DNA of 64,000 bases from Aldrovandia affinis (lineage: Eukaryota > Chordata > Actinopteri > Notacanthiformes > Halosauridae): assembly GCA_029706075.1 (NCBI GenBank), contig JAINUG010000173.1, positions 186,001-250,000 on the forward strand, written 5' to 3'. The notes beneath the pieces are model-generated. The model searched no databases. It was not told the DNA's origin and saw only the letters and a program-made list of their open reading frames with translations. Positions 32,401-42,194 of the stretch are shown here, one piece after another (positions within the stretch are counted from its first letter, which is position 1; every line of letters begins with the position of its first letter). The translations under genes and the position numbers were made by a program.

Positions 32401-34491
32401 TAGTATTTACTTACTCTAGGAGTTTACGGTTGGTAAAAGGAGTTTCCGGTACTGCATTCCCAAAGAAAGCATTTATTGCAAGGAATTGTCATTGTCTATG
32501 GCCCTTCAGGAATATTCATAAGTTTCATCATATTTAAATGTTTTGGCCGCAATGGTAAAGGCAGAATTTTAAATGTTAAGAGGATAGTGCTGACCATCTG
32601 GTTAGTAAATAGAATATGTGTGTCTTAAGGGTCCGGAATTAGTCAGGAATTCGGGGAAGACAATCCTTCACAAGCCACAAAAATGGGAGGCCCTATCAGC
32701 AGCACATTGATTTGAAGCACACAGAAAATTATTTTTGCTTGGTTCATACACTGCCCGTCCAAAAAAAAGTCACACACTCTAATATTTTGTTGGACTGCCT
32801 TTAGCTTTGATTATGGCACGCATTCGGCGTGGCATCGTTTCGATAAGCTTCTGCAATGTCACAACATTTATTTCTGTCCAGAGTTGCATACATTTTTCGC
32901 CAAGATCTTGTATTGATGATGGGAGAGTCGGACAGCTGCGCAAAGTCTTCTCCAGCACATCCCAAAGATTCTCAATGGGGTTAAGGTCTGGACTCTGGTG
33001 GCCAATCCATGTGTGAAAATTATGTGTCTCTCACAATTTGAGCTCGATGAATCATGGCATTGTCATCTTGGAATATGCCTGTGCCATCAGGGAAGAAAAA
33101 ATCCATTGATGGAAAAACCTGGTCATTCAGTATATTCAGGTAGTCAGCTGACCTCATTCTTTGGGCACATAACGTTACTGAACCTAGACCTGACCAACTG
33201 CAGCAGCCCCAGATCATAACACTGCCCCCACAGGCTTGTATGGTAGGCACTAGGCATGACGGGTGCATCACTTCATCCGCCTCTCTTCTTACCCTGATGC
33301 ACCCATCACTCTGGAACAGGGTAAATCTGGACTCATCAGACCACATGACCTTCTTCCATTGTTCCAGAGTCCAATCTTTATGCTCCCTAGCAAATTGAAG
33401 CCTTTTTTTCCGATTAGCCTCACTGACAAGTGGTTTTCTTAAGGCTACACAGCTGTTTAGTCCCAATCCCTTGAGTTCCCTTCGCATTGTGTGTGTGGAA
33501 ATGCTCTTACTTTCACTATTAAACATAGCCGTGAGTTCTACTGTTGATTTTTTACGGTATGATTTCACCAAACGTTTAAGTGATTGCCGATCACGATCAT
33601 TCAAGATCTTTTTCCGACCACAGTTCTTCCTCGAAGATGATGGTTCACCACTATCCTTCCAGGTTTTAATAATGCGTTGGACAGTTCTTAACCCAATTTT
33701 AGTAGTTTCAGCAATCTCCTTAGTTGTTTTCTTTGCTTGATGCAGGCCAATAATTTGACCCTTCTGAAACAGATTAACATCTTTTCCACGACCACAGGAT
33801 ATGTCTTCCGACATGATTGTGTAAGAAATGAGAAGCTACTCACTGCATCAGTTAGGGTTAAATAACTTGTTGCCAGCTAAAACATATTAATCACTGCAGT
33901 AATTATCCAATGGAAGGCTCTTACCTAGTTAAATCCAGGTGGTGACTTATTTTTTTTTGGCCTGGCAGTGTATTAGTCAGTGGTGGACAGCATATGACCA
34001 CTCCATGCATTATGGGGTCTATGGAGCCTCAACGTTCGCCATGAGTAGCCACCTCACTGCGTTGTGTTCTCTGTAGGGCACAGAAAGTGGTGATGCAGGG
34101 CACTAATATGGCACACCTCTTGGAGCTGCAGGCCCTGGCCATGAGCCTCAGCCTCCCCACTTACCTGGTGCAGGATGCTGGAAAGACTCAGGTGGGGCAT
34201 CTCCACTGTATATTACTCTGAATGTGATAAGATAATCAGTTCAAAATGAATGCTTAACAATAACAGTAATAATAATCAAGTTTGGAGAATCTCTCTATAT
34301 TAGAGTTACGAAAAGGAAAAAAAGAAAATGATTTTCATTTTTTATTTTTTATTGTTACCATTACTATCTGAACTACTACTGCTAATATGTCTGTCGCTGG
34401 ATAGGTGGAGCCTGGGTCACGCGCCGTCCTGGCCCTCATCGGAGAGGAGGAGCTGGTCAGCAACGTGACCGGGAGCCTGAAGCTGCTCTGA
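8315..34491 (+). CDS. UBA-domain-containing peptidyl-tRNA hydrolase 2 (PTH2) family protein, six coding exons
   Basis: Joining 8315-8422, 10412-10483, 10844-10918, 32102-32199, 34077-34191 and 34405-34491 gives an uninterrupted 184-residue frame with GT/AG borders throughout. Residues ~17-60 ([20 protein letters not shown] onward) look like a three-helix UBA ubiquitin-binding domain. Residues ~68-184 are a complete PTH2 fold, with [16 protein letters not shown], then [13 protein letters not shown], then QDAGKTQ (150-156), ending in [11 protein letters not shown]2 enzymes hydrolyse peptidyl-tRNA released from stalled ribosomes. The UBA domain suggests coupling to ubiquitinated partners (inference). 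The usual MGKGK loop reads MGVGK, losing one lysine but keeping the second (K85); H92 and D151 are present. It lacks the membrane anchor of mammalian PTRH2, so it is probably a separate paralogue. Start: first ATG after an acceptor-like site at 8305-8306. Confidence 0.92.
8960..9550 (-). mobile_element. degenerate Tc1-like transposase fragment in intron 1
   Basis: The minus strand reads [18 protein letters not shown] around 9130-9182, which carries the first catalytic Asp block of Tc1-type DDE transposases. It then reads [14 protein letters not shown] around 8963-9006. Many stops separate the pieces. No clear terminal repeats were found, so this is an old fossil inside host intron 1. Confidence 0.65.
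10412..10483 (+). CDS. PTH2-like gene, coding exon 2
   Basis: Encodes residues 37-60 ([18 protein letters not shown] and onward), the rest of the UBA domain, phase 0 on both sides. The acceptor is tcttatcAG. The donor GAG|gtgcta is weak and runs straight into a triplet-repeat tract. Confidence 0.9.
10491..10560. repeat. ATT/AGT trinucleotide microsatellite beside the exon 2 donor
   Basis: Imperfect (ATT)n followed by (AGT)n/(AGC)n. It starts about seven bases after the GT of the coding-exon-2 donor. Confidence 0.85.
10844..10918 (+). CDS. PTH2-like gene, coding exon 3
   Basis: Encodes residues 61-85: an acidic EEGDDD stretch, then the first PTH2 strand and the MGVGK loop. The acceptor is ttttccAG and the donor AAG|gtcagt, phase 0. 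It is followed by the 21 kb transposon-filled intron. Confidence 0.93.
10919..12043. other. 5' part of giant intron 3, no gene seen
   Basis: About 1.1 kb of anonymous sequence between the exon 3 donor and the TTAA insertion site of the piggyBac-like element. No ORF, RNA gene or clear repeat is recognised here. Confidence 0.5.
12048..13428. mobile_element. non-autonomous piggyBac-like element with TTAA target duplication
   Basis: The 1381 bp unit is flanked on both sides by TTAA (12044-12047 and 13429-13432). Its ends are inverted: CCCTCTGAGGTCCG on the left and CCCCCTGAGGTCGG on the right, read inward. CCC-starting termini plus TTAA duplication are the hallmark of the piggyBac superfamily. 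No transposase frame is recognisable inside, so it is a MITE-like or internally deleted member. It carries an internal tandem duplication and a 16 bp perfect palindrome near its right end (13397-13412). Confidence 0.75.
12732..12948. repeat. internal direct repeat, period 149, in the piggyBac-like element
   Basis: A block of about 65 bases starting ACACGCGGAATATGT and running through CACAAGACGCGGAATTC to GAGTATTTGA occurs at 12732 and again at 12881, with small differences. Confidence 0.8.
13946..14399 (+). pseudogene. hAT B transposase first exon: BED zinc finger, split by a MITE
   Basis: The ATG at 13946 opens 61 codons to 14128, including [11 protein letters not shown] and CKTC. The frame resumes after the inserted MITE at 14343 with [19 protein letters not shown], ending at a splice-donor-like AAG|gtaacg at 14399. 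Together the two parts form a BED finger (Cys2 ... His2) that would bind the transposon ends. The insertion and the missing downstream transposase make it non-functional as it stands. Confidence 0.8.
14129..14334. mobile_element. 206 bp hAT-type MITE (element C) inside hAT B
   Basis: Inverted ends CAGTGGCGTAGCGTG and CAGAGGCGTAGCGTG are bounded by an exact 8 bp duplication GCAATACC at 14121-14128 and 14335-14342. It interrupts the BED exon of element B, which dates it after B. It has no coding capacity. Confidence 0.87.
14501..14622. repeat. foldback inverted repeat within hAT B
   Basis: The left arm (14501-14539) and right arm (14589-14622) are reverse complements over about 34 bases with two small differences. 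They share the core GTTAGGGGGGAAAAGCTAGC. The loop is a run of AGCT/ACGT palindromes. Confidence 0.8.
15092..15259 (-). pseudogene. hAT A transposase first exon: BED zinc finger
   Basis: The ATG at 15257-15259 opens the frame [18 protein letters not shown], then ICNEC, then SSKNFNTSN, then HVQVRH. This is a BED zinc finger with C-x2-C and H-x4-H. It differs clearly from the BED exon of element B. The insertion of B breaks the frame right after it. No catalytic hATC region was recognised in the window. Confidence 0.72.
15579..17154 (-). mobile_element. Tc1-like transposon 1 with long terminal inverted repeats
   Basis: A 1576 bp element bounded by TA (15577-15578 and 17155-17156). Its ends CAGTGAAGGAAATAATTATT are inverted copies that extend for over 100 bases. 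It carries a minus-strand DD34E-type transposase remnant. Confidence 0.93.
15780..16809 (-). pseudogene. Tc1 transposase of element 1, nearly complete but broken
   Basis: It starts [19 protein letters not shown], with two helix-turn-helix DNA-binding segments ([14 protein letters not shown]; then [14 protein letters not shown]). The DDE residues follow: WSDETK near 16340, HDNDPKHT near 16070 and NPIEN near 15970. A frameshift near 16195, just after GCFSAKGTG, and a TGA in place of the Trp expected after NPIENL (15964-15966) inactivate it. Otherwise length and order match a ~340-residue Tc1 transposase, so decay is recent. Confidence 0.9.
17155..17190. repeat. (TA)n(TG)n microsatellite between the two Tc1 elements
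   Basis: An alternating TA then TG run. TA repeats also resume at about 28216 beyond the second Tc1, consistent with insertion into this tract. Confidence 0.85.
17924..18824 (+). pseudogene. ORF1: L1 copy 1 ORF1 (coiled coil plus RRM-like), frameshifted
   Basis: The first frame (17924-18364) runs through a heptad-rich segment ([35 protein letters not shown]) to RRSNINV. The second frame (18357-18824) continues with the RNA-binding half ([38 protein letters not shown]). The frame change is caused exactly by a 13 bp tandem duplication TCTAATATCAATG at 18347-18359 and 18360-18372. ORF1 proteins trimerise and bind LINE RNA. Confidence 0.87.
19900..22477 (-). pseudogene. ORF2: L2 ORF2: endonuclease and reverse transcriptase, frameshifted
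   Basis: The endonuclease blocks are [46 protein letters not shown] and LSDHFLI. The RT blocks are [46 protein letters not shown] and [10 protein letters not shown] (near 20460), followed by the C-terminal [17 protein letters not shown] near 20060. The pieces lie in several frames with stops, so there are about six disruptions, but all catalytic blocks including YADD survive. It would nick target DNA and reverse-transcribe the LINE RNA in cis. Confidence 0.88.
22681..23567 (-). pseudogene. ORF1: L2 ORF1 with SGNH-hydrolase (esterase) domain
   Basis: The N-terminal part (from 23567) has a Cys-containing ICRKCEL segment and a short coiled coil ([18 protein letters not shown]). After a frameshift near 23265 the esterase domain follows: [10 protein letters not shown] (Ser block), [10 protein letters not shown] (Asn block) and DGLHPN (Asp-His block). 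These are the SGNH catalytic blocks known from ORF1 of fish L2/CR1 LINEs. The catalytic residues look intact; the frameshift between the halves breaks the protein. Confidence 0.85.
24453..27134 (+). pseudogene. ORF2: L1 copy 1 ORF2 (endonuclease and RT), internally deleted
   Basis: The APE-type endonuclease starts at 24453 ([19 protein letters not shown]). It shifts frame near 24640 (VAILIH; LGGDMN) and ends near 25165 at the site where a SDH motif is expected. The RT follows at once ([12 protein letters not shown], 25184), whereas copy 2 has about 350 bases between these points, so roughly 330 bases are lost here. RT blocks [34 protein letters not shown] and LYADDMLLY are present, but a TGA (26224) and a TAA (26257) flank the YADD. 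The C-terminal Cys-rich end seen in copy 2 is also missing. Confidence 0.87.
28442..28735. mobile_element. possible hAT-like MITE remnant ending in CACCCCTAG
   Basis: Sequence near 28620-28735 has repeated ATCGGCCA/CCGATA motifs and ends GGTGCACCCCTAG. This is the terminal style of fish hAT MITEs (CTAGGGGTGCACC inward). The other end and the target duplication were not found. Confidence 0.4.
28736..32101. other. 3' part of intron 3, anonymous and repeat-like, no gene seen
   Basis: About 3.4 kb without a recognisable coding segment. The stretch from about 29580 to 31460 (GGGGTCGTAGCACAGCG..., later GGTGGCGCTATAAAGC) looks like part of an unidentified interspersed repeat. Confidence 0.4.
32102..32199 (+). 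CDS. PTH2-like gene, coding exon 4
   Basis: Encodes [20 protein letters not shown] and onward to residue 118. The acceptor is tgcacAG and the donor GG|gtaagg, leaving two bases of a glycine codon that exon 5 completes. The match of phase and sequence across 21 kb of repeats is strong evidence that the gene is still spliced. Confidence 0.93.
32749..33970 (-). mobile_element. Tc1-like transposon in host intron 4
   Basis: A 1222 bp element bounded by TA (32747-32748; 33971-33972). Its inverted ends are CACTGCCCGTCCAAAAAAAA and CACTGCCAGGCCAAAAAAAA. It contains a minus-strand transposase remnant and sits between PTH2 coding exons 4 and 5. Confidence 0.92.
32775..33814 (-). pseudogene. Tc1 transposase of the intron 4 element
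   Basis: It opens [20 protein letters not shown] and has the paired helix-turn-helix region ([20 protein letters not shown]). The catalytic blocks are MWSDESRF (near 33340), [11 protein letters not shown] (near 33055) and, after a stop and frame change around 33016-33020, SPDLNPIEN (near 32980). It ends near 32775 with an AIIKAK-type terminus. The first 264 codons are uninterrupted, so this is one of the better-preserved transposases here, but the third acidic residue lies beyond the break. Confidence 0.9.
34077..34191 (+). CDS. PTH2-like gene, coding exon 5
   Basis: Completes Gly118, then encodes [20 protein letters not shown] through QDAGKTQ (residue 156), including the conserved Asp. The acceptor is ctctgtAG and the donor CAG|gtgggg. 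Confidence 0.93.
34405..34491 (+). CDS. PTH2-like gene, coding exon 6 with stop
   Basis: Encodes [16 protein letters not shown] to the C-terminal SLKLL and a TGA stop at 34489-34491. The PTH2 family typically ends here, so the protein is complete. Confidence 0.93.
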   Translation: MEPGSRAVLALIGEEELVSNVTGSLKLL

Positions 34492-37203
34492 GGACTGGGG
34501 GTGGCAACGCGCTGTGCAGCGTACCCAGGCAAACAGCAGGGGGCAGTATCAGATTTCAGTGGGAGGGTCTTGGCACATGAGCGTTGCAAAAGCGGAAAAA
34601 CCTTAAGATAACTCACAGCCATTTTCTTACTTCTGTTCCATTACGATGACAAACTGGATGGGGTGGAGCGGGGGGGTGAAAGGGGAGCTGCAGAGGCTAA
34701 AAGGAAGAGCATGAATATACTGAAATTGTTTATAACATTTGTTTTTAAAAAGCATTATTGCAGGTAGTCATGAGAAAAGATTAGCTTAATTATATTGAAT
34801 TAGATGACAACCATAAACTCTTATCATTCGCCCACCATTATTAAAAGTATATCCTGCCAAACACTGTAGTTGGAAGACTAAATATCGGTTACATTTTTAT
34901 CCAAAAGTAGTGAAGGTCATTTAAAGTTTATTCGTAACTGTTGTGTAGGTACCCTTTGAACATAATGACCATTAATTATTACAATATAAATAAAAAGGAC
35001 CACCATACCTGTTGTATTGATGTACAGATGCGGTAGATATTGATGTTCTTACCCTAGAGGAGCGCTAGCAAGTGTATGTCAATGTAGAATGGTTATGGTA
35101 TGTTTATGCATTTTCTCTGCTATGCCATTTTAAATGTCCCTTCAGCGTTTTGGTACATTTTATTTTGGGAATAGGCGGGAAAGAAGTCCATGTGATTGAC
35201 TTTCTCGTTCCCAGACTGTAGGTCATTCCAGCAGATTTAATGCAATCTTTTCCCAGTCAATCATTAGACCTCCCCTCTCCTCCTTCACTTACTGTAGGAC
35301 ATGGGCCCGCACCCACGAACTAATTCACAAGAGGACGTGGAAAAGGGCTTGCTCCTCGTTTGTAGTATAATCTGTGGAAGGTGGAATATGTGATTGTATC
35401 GAACAATGTTCCTAGTCATTCCGTATGCAGAGCGAGTAAACACACAGGACTGTGCATGTGTATACAGACATACTCTGTCTCCCACGGGCTGTAGCGGGGG
35501 GAGGAAGCCCTGTTCCTGGAATGTCACAAGGCTGTGGATTTCCAATGTCCATGAATGATGACATAAGGAAGACCTATAGCCCAAAATTACCTGCATGAAA
35601 TAAGCCTAATGGGTGATCCTATTAACAGGGTTCAAACCGTCCTTGAAACTTGAAAATATTTCCGTCTTGGTATGCTATGGAAAGTTATCAGATATCTCAC
35701 TGTCTGAAATGTCTTGGGAAATTGCCAACGTTTATAGTAGTTCTTAACTTTTGTTCTGTTACAACTAGCCAAACATGCACGCCTTTCTTGCAAACTCGCT
35801 AGCTTAATGTAATTTAATATCTGGCTTCGCAATGTCAATCTGCCAACAAGTTGGCTAGCTCATTGTACAGTTTGCTCACTGCACAAAGTCATTAAAGGCT
35901 GCTATTTGCTGCCATCATATGTAAGTGGCTGTCTGGACAGACAATTTGGAAAGTAATGCCTCTCAAACACTATTTTTCCCATGCATTTCCATATTCAGAG
36001 TAGCCTGGTTTTGTCAGCATTTGACTACATAGCAACAATAAAAATAATCGAAAAATCTTACATTTATCCTTAAACAGTCATCACAAATACATAGAAAATA
36101 TGTATCTGATTTGAGTGTGAACCCTGAATGAAGTAGTTATGGGCTGAAATGGAACAAAAATCAGGCTTTTCTGCCATTCCAGGACTGGGAATACATCTCC
36201 TTGTGATCGAGTCCATCCACATCAGAGTGAAAGAACTGACTTAATGCATCATCATGTGCTTTATGCTAATGACAAACCTAAAACAATGCATTGCTTATGT
36301 GAAACAGCCAAGTCATGCTGAATTGTGCATTTTTTTGTTGTCATTTGTTCACATTTGTGAAGGTAATTTCCATTTTACAGTAATGTTATCCTGTTACATA
36401 AAGTGCCATTTTGACATGTGGAACACTGATGAAGAAGCTATAGACTGCACCAAAAAAACTCTTGCAAAGAATTGTAAGTTATTGTAAGGAAAATATACAT
36501 ATTTCCAGTGTATAGAGAGGGCAGTATGTTACATGAATATGTTATGTAAAAAAATATTTAGTATTTAATTAAGTTTGAGTAAATGTTATTCATCATTAAA
36601 TGTTAGGCTTCATGTCTGTTCAAGTACTTAATACCCTTGCTGCTACCTTGAGTTAATTGTGCTTGTCGTCACCTGCTAATAGCAATTTTAATATGTTTTA
36701 AACTATGGGGACTATTAAATGTATCCATAAGCAAACTGACCTTGTACTTGTGGCTGGTGAATTTTATGAGAGAGCTTTTCACAAAGCTAGTTGATGCATA
36801 AATGATCATTTCCACAAAGGTTTTAAAACCATCATACTCACTCTTGCCTGGAGAGCCACAGGGTTTGATGGTGTTTTTCTGTTACTCGAAACACGAAAGG
36901 AACATAAACCAAAAACTCTTTATATTAAAAATGTGCCTGTAGTTTGACCATGATTGACAAGACAAGTTACACCTGTAGCCCTGTAGGTTATCTATTTAGT
37001 CAATGGCAGCCAGTAAACGTCAAGAAATTTGTGCTTTGTTCTGTGAACTACTCCTGATTGCCATTATTTATCTCCATGGTATAAATTATTGCTGTTGGAT
37101 ACCAAAAGGTGTGCATGTTTTCATTGTTACTCCGCAAATAGTTGATCAAGTAATGCAGTTGATTACAGTGAATTCACCTCACCTGTTGTCATGGGTCTGA
37201 ATT
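34492..37203. other. 3' flank of the host gene, no further gene seen
   Basis: Anonymous sequence. The proximal part should hold the 3' UTR (see the AATAAA at 34989). No ORF in it has convincing coding character. Confidence 0.5.
34989..34994 (+). other. candidate polyadenylation signal of the PTH2-like gene
   Basis: The first AATAAA downstream of the stop codon, about 500 bases into the 3' region. Placement is by sequence match and distance only. Confidence 0.35.
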
Positions 37204-37218
37204 GGTTCCTGATTTTTA

Positions 37219-37593
37219 TTTTTATTTTTTTATAAATGTATTTCCGATTTTTCTCCCAATTTGGTTGCCAATTAAACCCTCTATTTACTTCAATTCCCCA
37301 CCCTCACTAGTCCGTCGCCCGTCCTCCGGGAGTGAGACACGCATTCCTGGCAGAGTGTTCCCGCCTCTTTCGAGACGGGAATTCTTCCATGGACTCCTTA
37401 ACCTTCTCGATGGACTCGTGCCGGCTCTCCCTCCCCCCTCCCCCAGAGGCGGACAGCCAAATGCCGCCTCCGATCGGGCTGACGACCAGGGCTAGTCTGG
37501 TAGAGACGCGGGTTTCGATCCGCGTCCCTGACGGGCAGCGCACACCACTCCGAAGCGTGGTGCGTTAGACCGCTGCGCCATCCGCCAGGCCCC
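37219..37593 (-). mobile_element. tRNA-derived SINE with 15 bp target duplication
   Basis: On the minus strand the head has a pol III box A-like TGGCGCAGCGG (37570-37580) and box B-like GGATCGAAACC (37511-37521), spaced as in a tRNA. A GC-rich body and an A-rich tail follow. An exact duplication GGTTCCTGATTTTTA flanks it at 37204-37218 and 37594-37608. A true tRNA gene is ruled out by the poor clover-leaf pairing and the long body. Confidence 0.88.
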
Positions 37594-37608
37594 GGTTCCT
37601 GATTTTTA

Positions 37609-40600
37609 GGCGAAAACAATGGCTGCACACAGAACAGTCTGAATTGAGAACAGAGCCTGCGCACTGAGAACAGTAGCTAGCTGCAGTAATATGAACCTGA
37701 GATGGGTTGCACTGATATGCATCCATCTAATTTTATAAAAATTGAAAATTTTGTCTCTGTCCATGTCTAATGGCAATAAAAGTTAACCTTAATCTGTTTA
37801 CCCTTTTAGATTTGAACGCCAAAATTCAATCCCAATAATCTGAAAACTGAAAAAAGAAATCATGAATTAATTCTGTCTTCCACTCAGGGAGTTCCAGTTT
37901 TGGGAAAGCTACATTTGGGAAACCTTGCCTCTCCTCTTAGAGTTCACCATGGATCACTGAAAGAAAATTGGCAGAGGATCGAAGGGGCCTGCCAGGCACA
38001 TACACCAGGAGGCAGGCAGGTTCCAACCCCTGAAGACCATACAGGGAAAAGCAAATACTAACATATTTACTGTGAACTGGCTATTCATCCCTTGAGGTCA
38101 TGTAGAGCATGGAGTGCTGTCACTTGTTTTGAGGGACAGAATGAGTCATTGCAGGTAGCAATACTAGCAATTGTGATGAGCAATGTGTAACAAGATGAGC
38201 ATGCACCTGACGAGGGTCCTCATTGGATCCACTGAGGCACCCTGCACCAATCCCACCAGGTGTAGGTATAATGGACATATGCTGTTGATTAGCTGAAGAG
38301 GATCTTGGCTGTTTGTTTGGCCATATTAACTTAAAATTGTGTTCTATGCCTCAGACAGATAGTACCTGGTTTGAGCTAGGAGGCCTCTGATGATCCAGAG
38401 CAGGTGGGGTAGGTATTCAGTTCAATAATTTTAGACAAGTGTCTGACTATACATACCCTGCCTAAGATGTGCAGATATCCCATGGAGAAGTCCTGTATTA
38501 CCTGTAAACAGAAACTGATTGGTGGCATAAGTGAATCTGCCATACCCAAAATAATCAATTTTGCTGACAGTGCACCATTGTGTATCAAACACTTGAATGG
38601 CATTAGAATGTCTATGTAGGGAAATGAAGGATCTGCTGTCATTTTTTCTCATTGGCTGCAAAGTGTTACATGTACAAAAAATGTAATTTAGTTTCATAAC
38701 ATGACCGTGCCGTATAGAAAGCTTCCATTGTCACATAAACTATAGCATGGTCCCATCTCACAATTTGATTTCCCGTAACCGTTCCTAAAGATTTGATAGT
38801 GATAACATTGTGGTAGATCTGGTCAGGTTGTGTAAAAAAATGATCAATTTAATGTATTTGGTGATTTCTCGCCATGTAGTTTGGGTCTGATTTAAAATAG
38901 TTTCGCGTAATTGCATTAGCGCCAGTTTGTGTCTGGACTGCTTTAATTATGCTGTCACTTACCTAAATTAGATTTTGAAATTTTGTGTGTTGGATAATTA
39001 ATTCCATTCACCAAATAGTCTGGTTATGTCCCCAAATTGGCTTCTTTTCTCTCGTTTACGGGAGAAGAACTGTGTGTTGAAGCGTGTATTATAATCACAT
39101 ATTAAATCATCTAACCTCACTTGCAGCCATAAATGTGTTTTGCTATTGTCAGCACAAATATGCTGTGATGACGTTGAATAAATTGTATGAGACTTAAACT
39201 AATGCTAGATTAACATTGTGGAGCAGTAGTTTATTGATAATCCCTTTGGTTTGACACCCCTCTGGGGTTAGAGGACATGTTTGCTTGTGATAGCCGCAAG
39301 ATACAGGTTTATCTCTGCATTGTGTTTTAAAGGACTCTGACAACAACGGCTTTGGATCTGCATTTATTACAATGCCTGCATAACGTGATAGAAACGTGCG
39401 TCAGGTTTCGTGTGCTGTCACTTTCACTTGCCTGATAAACAAAATTTCACCAAAATCACTCTTATGGACATTCATTATATTAGATACAATAGTTTTCAGA
39501 AATAAAATTCCAACCAGTACATTCCAACCAGCATGGTATTAAAACGAGAACGGACGTAGCCCTAGCACAGTGTGACACTTTAGCAAGACGTTTCGTAGCT
39601 ACAGCAATGACAGATTATTTTAAGTCAATGCATGACAAAGTGAAATAAAATAAAAACATTAACAGATTATGCATTGAGTAATTACATAATCTATGCAAGG
39701 AGAGCAATATTTGCATACTCATGTACATGTTTTGTTAAAAATAGTGTGGAGCTCAAAGTTGCGTTACCTTACTCTTATCAATCATTTGTCAGAGAAGTTA
39801 AAATGGCAGGCGAGCTCTATTTGACCCGGTTCCGGAGCGTACCATTAATACATTTAGATTTCTCCACACAAACTTAACCCATATTCGCCTGTTACACCTC
39901 CCGGGCACGGGGTTGGGTGCAGCAGTCTAGTGATATCCTAGATAGGATTAAATGAATGAGACAGATGCAAAGTGTGTCTTTTCTCAATGGCTGGTCTCAA
40001 ATAAAGAATATTTATTGAACATTCAATGTTACAAATCAAAGTTTTCCAAAACTCAAAATACAACTCCATGTAAATCAAAGCTATTCAATCTTCTTTAAAA
40101 TACAAAAATAAACACCATTCATATTCAATTTACACCCCCACTTCCTCCTATAAAATACACTCAGGTTGTCTAACCATGAAAATAGGTAAGTCTCTACACG
40201 TGTGTTGTATTTCAAGGCCACTTTGATTATGTGAAATAGGGACTGGACCAATACTACTGTGACGTGAACGAGGCTAAAGAACAGGCTTACTAAAATAGCC
40301 AAGGTCAAATAATAAAATAAATACCTTCACAATGTTTTCAAAATAAATAAACTTTATGAAACGTACCAATACATAACTGTTTCAACCGTCAGGTGTCAAG
40401 AATTAACCTTCCTCAACATGAGTAGCCTATTGTTTTCCCAGAACGATTTATACGGACGCTTGCATTTGTCACGTTAGAGAACAATAGCTAGATGAAAGCG
40501 CGCCCAAACTGCTAGCGCTAACCAGTGTATAACCCATACAACATGCTAGCTAAAGCTACTGATGTTGTCGAACATTTGGGCACATTACTACATCAAAAAT

Positions 40601-42194
40601 ACAGTGTAAACCAAACATTCATTCAAGATTCAGATGTGCAGGAACATTTCTCTTGACTGTGAGCCTTGGATTTTGAAAATAAAAGTTGGAGGAGCTTACA
40701 AGTCTATTTCACGCTAGCTACGCTAACGTTAGTACCCTGATGCGCTATTCAGTGCTAACATATATCTACCATTTCGTAACTGCATCAAACATACTGTTAC
40801 ACACTTTCATACACTTACACATTTAAATCAACATTATGGTGGTATATGATGATATCTATGCTTGTGTGCATTTATACCAACCTAGATAGGATTAAATGAA
40901 TGAGACAGATGCAAAGTGTATCTTTTCTCAATGACTGGTCTCAAAGAATGAGAACCGGAAGCCAAGTCCTCGCATAGTGTCCACAGTCCGGGAGACACAC
41001 ACATCGTCTCGTATACTGCTCCTACTGGTGGCAACAGGTATTAACGTATTTCTCGGTGAAAATTTGGAGGACTGTACATACTAGTTATTAACATTCTTTA
41101 CTGAATTCAAGAAAATAATAAACAAAATAAACATTCACAAAAAATGTGATGATACATTTAGTGTGCGTCACACGCCGAACGACGGGATTTTCCCTAGACC
41201 TCACAAACGGGATTTCCTGTAGACTGCACAAACATCACAGCCGCCGATATACGGAAAATCCTGTAGCAGAAATTTAATTACATTTAAATGCGTGTTGAGG
41301 TGCAACGTCCAAATATTATATCATTATATAACAAACACATGCGGGGTGTAGACTTCGCTCACAAAAAATGCCTGTTACAAGAGACAAACAAAGTCACTAA
41401 AGTGGTAAGTATAAAATAATTTGGTACATGCTTGACATCGCTATCCTAAATGTCCAATATTTTAACCGCTTCAAGGAAAACTCGCTTGGTCTATTCCGAT
41501 CCCGGAACACCTTACACATCAGGAAGTTAACATAGGAAAAGTGTATTTATCAGAGAGTCTGAATGACAAGACTTGACAATCTCTGGGGTTATATCTAGTG
41601 AACAACTAGACCCTGCTACATAAGATTGAAACAATATACAGAAGACCAGAAACAATGCCTGGGATCATGCTCTAGGTCCTCTTGGCATTTTTCAAAACAA
41701 AAGTGGATCATTTTAACTGTTGTATTTTATAGATCTCCTATAATTGAGAGTGTGATGTGAAATATGTGTTCCATGAATTTAGCCGTTGTGTTGTCGTACG
41801 CAATGGTGTGCTTGCATTTATGAATGGTCGTGGTCAGACCTTTAATCTTACAGAATTTTTGCAGATCTGACCCATGATTGCATGAAAATATCAGTGAGCA
41901 CACCAGTTCAATCTGAGGTCGACCTTAATCATATTCACTTGGTGTGATTAATTATCCAGGCACACATGTATTGGAAATTTAGAATAATTTATATAGCCAA
42001 CATATGTGGCAGGGTGGATCCACTGACACAGTATATCTGTGCCTTACAATTTACACCTGCCGTCAGGAGGCCAAACTACTCGCTGTATAAAACGTAATGT
42101 TTGTAGTTGTGTATCTGGCCTTTCATAAAATTTCCAAACCCATCTCCCACATCCTAAGTCATGAACAAGGTTCACTCCTTCCCTTATTTTTATA
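37609..42194. other. anonymous stretch, no gene seen
   Basis: About 4.6 kb with no recognisable coding exon. It contains a 65 bp direct repeat (39937 and 40881) and short AGCT-rich patches near 40490-40740. Confidence 0.45.
39937..40945. repeat. 65 bp direct repeat, units 944 bases apart
   Basis: Units 39937-40001 and 40881-40945 begin CCTAGATAGGATTAAATG and end GGTCTCAAA, differing at only two positions. The sequence between them is not a recognised element. They may be termini of an unknown element or an old local duplication. Confidence 0.85.

Noticed and set aside
37202..37568. Overlapping ORFs of 78-97 codons
   Set aside because: They lie inside the GC-rich SINE body, have no family resemblance and occur on both strands.
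37500..37590. tRNA gene on the minus strand
   Set aside because: Box A and box B are present, but the clover-leaf is poor and the segment continues into a SINE body with a target duplication, so it is a SINE head.
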